A stretch of 17,121 bases of DNA, from assembly GCA_946628865.1 (NCBI GenBank), contig CAMOXE010000143.1:1-17121 (forward strand), given 5' to 3'. Made by a program: the position numbers and the translations under genes. This DNA is from an uncultured Clostridia bacterium (lineage in GTDB: Bacteria; Bacillota; Clostridia; Christensenellales; Borkfalkiaceae). Below, piece after piece: positions 14,148 through 17,121 of the stretch (position 1 is the stretch's first letter; each line of letters opens with the position of its first letter). The notes under the pieces are model-generated. The model worked only from the letters and a program-made list of their open reading frames with translations. It made no database searches and had not been told where the DNA came from.

Positions 14148-14958
14148 TTGTAACGGAAACTGTTCGTCTTGCGGCGAAAAATGCGAAAAAAGCGAATTTA
14201 TGGCACAGCCTCTCCCCTCTACCAAAATAGGTAAAATGATAGCGGTTATGAGCGGCAAGGGCGGCGTAGGCAAATCCATGGTAACGGATATTCTCGCCGT
14301 AAACGCGCTCAGAAAGGGCTATAAAACCGCGATACTCGACGCGGATATTACGGGTCCGTCAATCCCAAAGGCGTTCGGAATAACCGAAAACGCCTGCGGC
14401 AGCGAGGACGGAAAAGTTATTTACCCCGTAGAAACGAGCCAAGGCATCAAAATAATGTCGATGAATTTACTTCTCGGCGAAGAAAACGAACCGGTAGTCT
14501 GGCGCGGCCCCGTCATAAGCGGAGCCGTAAAACAGTTCTACACCGACGTTTTGTGGGAAGAAGTGGACTATATGTTCGTAGACATGCCGCCGGGAACGGG
14601 CGACGTGCCGCTTACCGTGTTTCAATCTCTGCCGATAGACGGAATAGTAGTGGTTACAACTCCGCAGGAACTCGTATCGGTAATAGTCGAAAAAGCGGTC
14701 AAAATGGCTAAACTTATGAACGTCAAAATCTACGGCATAGTGGAAAATATGAGTTATATAGAATGTCCGCATTGCGGGGAAAAGATATACCCTTACGGAA
14801 AAAGTAAACTCGACGAAGTCGCCGAAGAATACGGGCTTAAAATACTCGGCAGGCTGCCGATAAAGGCAGAACTTTCCGCGCAGGTCGATAAAGGAGAAGT
14901 CGAGGCGATAGGAAATTTCCTCGGCGACGTTATAGACAAAATAAATAAGGAGCAATAA
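14140..14958 (+). CDS. mrp: Mrp/NBP35-type ATP-binding iron-sulfur carrier protein
   Basis: The 272-aa protein has a short cysteine-rich N-terminus (Cys4, Cys8, Cys11, Cys15), a deviant Walker A GKGGVGKS (39-46), the VDMPPGTGDVPLT switch region and a C-x2-C pair ECPHC (Cys209, Cys212) that bridges a [4Fe-4S] cluster between subunits. Mrp proteins carry and transfer Fe-S clusters in the cytoplasm. The extra N-terminal cysteines with C-S-S-C spacing resemble the NBP35-like form common in Clostridia. It is translationally coupled to recF through an 8-bp overlap and is followed after one base by mscS. There is no obvious functional link to recF beyond shared transcription. Confidence 0.94.
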   Translation: MSNCNGNCSSCGEKCEKSEFMAQPLPSTKIGKMIAVMSGKGGVGKSMVTDILAVNALRKGYKTAILDADITGPSIPKAFGITENACGSEDGKVIYPVETSQGIKIMSMNLLLGEENEPVVWRGPVISGAVKQFYTDVLWEEVDYMFVDMPPGTGDVPLTVFQSLPIDGIVVVTTPQELVSVIVEKAVKMAKLMNVKIYGIVENMSYIECPHCGEKIYPYGKSKLDEVAEEYGLKILGRLPIKAELSAQVDKGEVEAIGNFLGDVIDKINKEQ

Positions 14959-14959
14959 A

Positions 14960-15985
14960 ATGTCGGACACTAAAAAGAAAATAACGGTGGAATTCATACT
15001 TAGACGCGTCGGCTACGGAATACTTATTCTGTATGCGGCAATCTTGATTTTCGGGAAAGCGATCTTCAAAGATACGAGCGACTTTTACAGAAGTTTCAAT
15101 ATCTTTTCCGGCGCGGGCAATCCGAATACGCTTATCAGGACGATAAGTTACGTCGTATTCGTTTTGGGAGTGAGTTACCTATCAAGGCTTTTACTTAAAA
15201 ACTCTGCGAAACTTCTCAAAAAGGGCAGAGCGATGATCGATCTTCTCTGCTCGCTTATAAAATATACCGCCGCGATAGTACTCGTGTTTTACGTCCTTAA
15301 AACCTTAGGCGTAGATACCACGGCGCTTCTTGCGGGCGTAGGGATACTCGGACTCGTCGTAGGTCTCGGTGCCCAGCCCCTTATAGCCGACATAATCGCG
15401 GGGCTGTTTATCGTGTTTGAAAAGGTTTTTGACGTGGGCGATATCGTAGTGGTGGACGGATTTCGCGGCACGGTCAAAGAAATCGGCGTCCGCACTACGC
15501 AGATAATGGACGCGGGCGGCAACGTCAAGATCATCAATAATTCAGACCTGAGAACCGTGATAAATATGACGGAACAACTCTCCCTCGCGTGTTGCGACCT
15601 AAGCATCGAATACGGCGAATCGCTCGAACGCGTCGAGGCAATCTTAAAGGATAATCTTGATAGTATACGCGAAAATATCCCCGACATCAAGGAAGGACCT
15701 TTCTATAAAGGCGTAGCCGAACTCGCCGACTCCGCGGTAATAATCAAGTTCGTCGCAAAATGCGAAGAGGGCGCTAAATATCAAGTAGAAAGGGATATGA
15801 ACAGACAATTCAAACTTCTCTTCGATAAATACAACATAAATATCCCGTTCCCGCAGATAGTTTTAAATAAACCCGCGGCATTCGAGGACGCAACCGCAAA
15901 ACAGCGCCGAGACGCGGAAAAATTCGTCGAGGAGCAGAAAGAACTCGGGAAAAAGATCCCCGAAGCGGAAAGAAACGATCTTTAA
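14960..15985 (+). CDS. MscS family small-conductance mechanosensitive channel
   Basis: The 341-aa protein has hydrophobic helices near 15-33, 60-80 and 100-117, then the pore-lining helix ALLAGVGILGLVVGLGAQPL (121-140), continuing through IADIIAGLFIVFEKVFDVGD into the beta domain DIVVVDGFRGTVKEIGVRTT, the strongest MscS signature. The C-terminal cytoplasmic alpha/beta vestibule domain follows, with a charged tail. Such channels open under membrane tension to release solutes on hypo-osmotic shock. AAGGAG lies seven bases before the ATG, and the mrp stop is one base upstream of it. c-di-AMP also controls osmolyte balance, so co-occurrence with the PgpH homologue is suggestive only. Confidence 0.93.
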   Translation: MSDTKKKITVEFILRRVGYGILILYAAILIFGKAIFKDTSDFYRSFNIFSGAGNPNTLIRTISYVVFVLGVSYLSRLLLKNSAKLLKKGRAMIDLLCSLIKYTAAIVLVFYVLKTLGVDTTALLAGVGILGLVVGLGAQPLIADIIAGLFIVFEKVFDVGDIVVVDGFRGTVKEIGVRTTQIMDAGGNVKIINNSDLRTVINMTEQLSLACCDLSIEYGESLERVEAILKDNLDSIRENIPDIKEGPFYKGVAELADSAVIIKFVAKCEEGAKYQVERDMNRQFKLLFDKYNINIPFPQIVLNKPAAFEDATAKQRRDAEKFVEEQKELGKKIPEAERNDL

Positions 15986-15993
15986 TAATCCGA

Positions 15994-16830
15994 ATGGACG
16001 AATTCAATCGTTTAAAAATAGATAATTCGGACGGTATTTCTTCCTTCCATAAAGCGGAAAACAAGCACGTTTACGCTAACGACGAAAAGACGGCGGAAGG
16101 CAACTTTACCTACTCCGAAACCGAGTATTCGCTGTATGAGGAGATTCAGACCCAAACTCCTAACCCCCAAGGCAAGGCGACGCCCGCCGCGCCGAGCGCG
16201 GCGGATACGGCAATAAAACTTACCGCGACGCTCGCAACCGCCGCGGTTTCTGCCGCGGCGCTCGTCGTACTTGTCGTGGCGGCAATGCTTTCCGTAAACG
16301 TTTCGCTCGTGTTCGCCTCGTTTCACTCACTTACCTTTGAAATATCCTCAACTTCAGATAAACCGCTTATAGCGCGACTTTACCGCGACGATACTCTCAC
16401 CGGCGAATATGAAATAAACGAGAGATTTATCACTTTTTACGACCTTGAAGAAGAGACGGAATATACGCTTACCGTCGTCGACAGCGAAACCGAAAACGAG
16501 CGTTTTCGTTCGGTATTCGCCACTTCCGCCGCAATCGAAGAACGCGTGGAAGCTTACGGATATTTCGAGAACGAGGAACTGTTTATCGGCGTTTATATAA
16601 TTGACGAAAACTCACGTCAAGACTATTATGAAAGCGCGAATAACGATACTATAGACGGCTTTTATACGATAAGAGTTATCGGCGAAAACGGCGAAATTCT
16701 TTACGCTTTCGATGAAACCGAAAGATATAAAGAAATAAGGCTCGCCGCCCCCGAAATCGAAAAGGCGTACGTTAAAGTTACTATCGGCGGCAAAGTCGTC
16801 GCGTTTGCTCTTGCCGAACGCTACGAATAA
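15994..16830 (+). CDS. Uncharacterised membrane-anchored protein with Fn3-like extracellular region
   Basis: I do not recognise this 278-aa protein. Residues 1-75 are hydrophilic, with a Tyr/Glu/Thr-rich stretch (FTYSETEYSLYEEIQTQT) and an Ala/Pro linker. Residues about 78-108 form one long hydrophobic segment rich in Ala and Val, which suggests a single N-in membrane anchor. The rest is strongly beta-patterned and acidic: about 110-180 has the Fn3-like pattern of short strands ending EETEYTLTVVD, and about 185-276 a second beta unit ending KAYVKVTIGGKVVAFALAE. No signal-peptidase site, LPXTG or catalytic motif is seen. It follows mscS by 8 bp and could be in the same operon; no Shine-Dalgarno is clear, so the start is the likely one but not proved. 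Confidence 0.8.
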   Translation: MDEFNRLKIDNSDGISSFHKAENKHVYANDEKTAEGNFTYSETEYSLYEEIQTQTPNPQGKATPAAPSAADTAIKLTATLATAAVSAAALVVLVVAAMLSVNVSLVFASFHSLTFEISSTSDKPLIARLYRDDTLTGEYEINERFITFYDLEEETEYTLTVVDSETENERFRSVFATSAAIEERVEAYGYFENEELFIGVYIIDENSRQDYYESANNDTIDGFYTIRVIGENGEILYAFDETERYKEIRLAAPEIEKAYVKVTIGGKVVAFALAERYE

Positions 16831-16901
16831 AAGACGACCGAGCCGAACGCAGATAAGCCTGTTACGACAATAATAATTTAACCGCCGCAAGCTCGTCTTT
16901 T
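16829..16901 (+). terminator. Possible terminator after the 15994-16830 gene, long-loop hairpin
   Basis: AAAAGACGA (16829-16837) starts at the stop codon and pairs with TCGTCTTTT (16893-16901), a perfect 9-bp stem with T-rich end, but with a 55-base loop. A loop that long is unusual for an intrinsic terminator, so this could be chance or a larger RNA structure. Confidence 0.3.
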
Positions 16902-16978
16902 AATCCCCTGCCGCATAAAAACCTTGTAATACTTGTGTATGACTTCGTTTTTAAGCGACAAACCATATTAAAAGTCAT
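16862..16978 (-). CDS. Possible small ORF (38 aa), overlapping the edge ORF by ATGA
   Basis: Minus-strand ATG at 16978 overlaps the stop of the edge ORF (ATGA) and opens a 38-aa frame, MTFNMVCRLKTKSYTSITRF then LCGRGLKDELAAVKLLLS. It has an amphipathic-looking C-terminal helix and no family I can name. The ATGA junction is the arrangement seen at true operon junctions in this window, but the frame is short, TTA-rich, lacks a Shine-Dalgarno and covers the right arm of the possible hairpin. It may be a chance frame or the frameshifted tail of a decayed gene. Confidence 0.25.
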   Translation of the reverse strand: MTFNMVCRLKTKSYTSITRFLCGRGLKDELAAVKLLLS

Positions 16979-17121
16979 CGTTTGCGCTGCAAAACAGTCG
17001 TCCCGTCTTTCATACCAGCCGAGAATAATACGAACCCGCTTCTGACGGCATATTTTGCGTTCTTTTCGGCGAGTTCTCGCGCAATGAATTGATATTCTAT
17101 TGCACTCACACTCACCAAAAA
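16975..17121 (-). CDS. Partial minus-strand ORF at the window edge
   Basis: From the right edge a minus-strand frame is open for 48 codons to a TGA at 16975. Its C-terminal part reads AIEYQFIARELAEKNAKYAV then RSGFVLFSAGMKDGTTVLQRKR, with codon choice like the neighbours. It could be the tail of a gene lying mostly outside the window or a remnant. In-frame TTG and GTG codons at the very edge mean a short local start is possible too. No family recognised. The rest of 16831-17121 shows no other feature I can support. Confidence 0.4.
   Translation of the reverse strand, partial: FLVSVSAIEYQFIARELAEKNAKYAVRSGFVLFSAGMKDGTTVLQRKR

Noticed and set aside
1..17121. Mobile element, CRISPR, toxin-antitoxin or defence system
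   Set aside because: No transposase, integrase, Cas, restriction or toxin motifs, no regularly spaced direct repeats and no long terminal inverted repeats were seen; every long supported frame except 15994-16830 belongs to a known family.

Overview
The window is a housekeeping and sporulation-core segment from a bacterium of the endospore-forming Clostridia (Bacillota). Evidence for this is a SpoIIID regulator, YqfC and YqfD sporulation proteins, the Bacillota-type gene order yqfC-yqfD-phoH-pgpH-ybeY-era-yqzL-recO, an ECF-type ThiT transporter and good Shine-Dalgarno sequences. I see no phage genes, insertion sequences, CRISPR arrays, tRNA or rRNA. The exact lineage cannot be read from the sequence; an uncultured gut-type Clostridia member would fit.

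Layout. (1) 1-870, minus strand: a small ACT-domain protein (UPF0237) followed by a UPF0210/DUF711 protein cut by the window edge, with a clear sigma-A type promoter. (2) 966-2072, plus strand: a ThiT-like thiamine transporter with an extra N-terminal membrane domain, ended by a very strong terminator. (3) 2183-8841, minus strand: one tightly packed, probably polycistronic run of ten genes, spoIIID-yqfC-yqfD-phoH-pgpH-ybeY-era-yqzL-recO-HAD phosphatase. Gaps range from 8-bp overlaps to 28 bp. It joins a mother-cell sporulation regulator to ribosome-maturation, c-di-AMP turnover and DNA-repair genes. (4) 9005-9559, minus: a lone SGNH hydrolase with its own ribosome binding site and a 12-bp palindrome upstream. 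(5) 9630-12962, minus: dnaA-mnmG and a 46-aa lysine-rich small ORF, with a terminator overlapping the end of the small ORF. (6) 13059-16830, plus: recF-mrp-mscS and an uncharacterised membrane-anchored beta-domain protein, divergent from dnaA across a 96-bp AT-rich promoter region. (7) 16831-17121: mostly non-coding or remnant sequence, with two short minus-strand reading frames of uncertain reality.

How the genes fit together: dnaA and recF (replication initiation, gap repair) sit head to head without dnaN or gyrB, so the usual dnaA-dnaN-recF-gyrB origin cluster has been rearranged. Genes left of about 13.0 kb are nearly all on the minus strand and those to the right on the plus strand, as expected on either side of an origin, although no DnaA boxes are visible in the dnaA-recF gap.

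I found no clear new defence or metabolic system. The items most worth a second look are the PgpH homologue without its extracellular sensor domain, the ThiT protein with an added membrane domain, the spoIIID-led housekeeping operon, the dnaA/recF rearrangement, several small genes that a length cutoff would miss (30, 38 and 46 aa), and the uncharacterised protein at 15994-16830.
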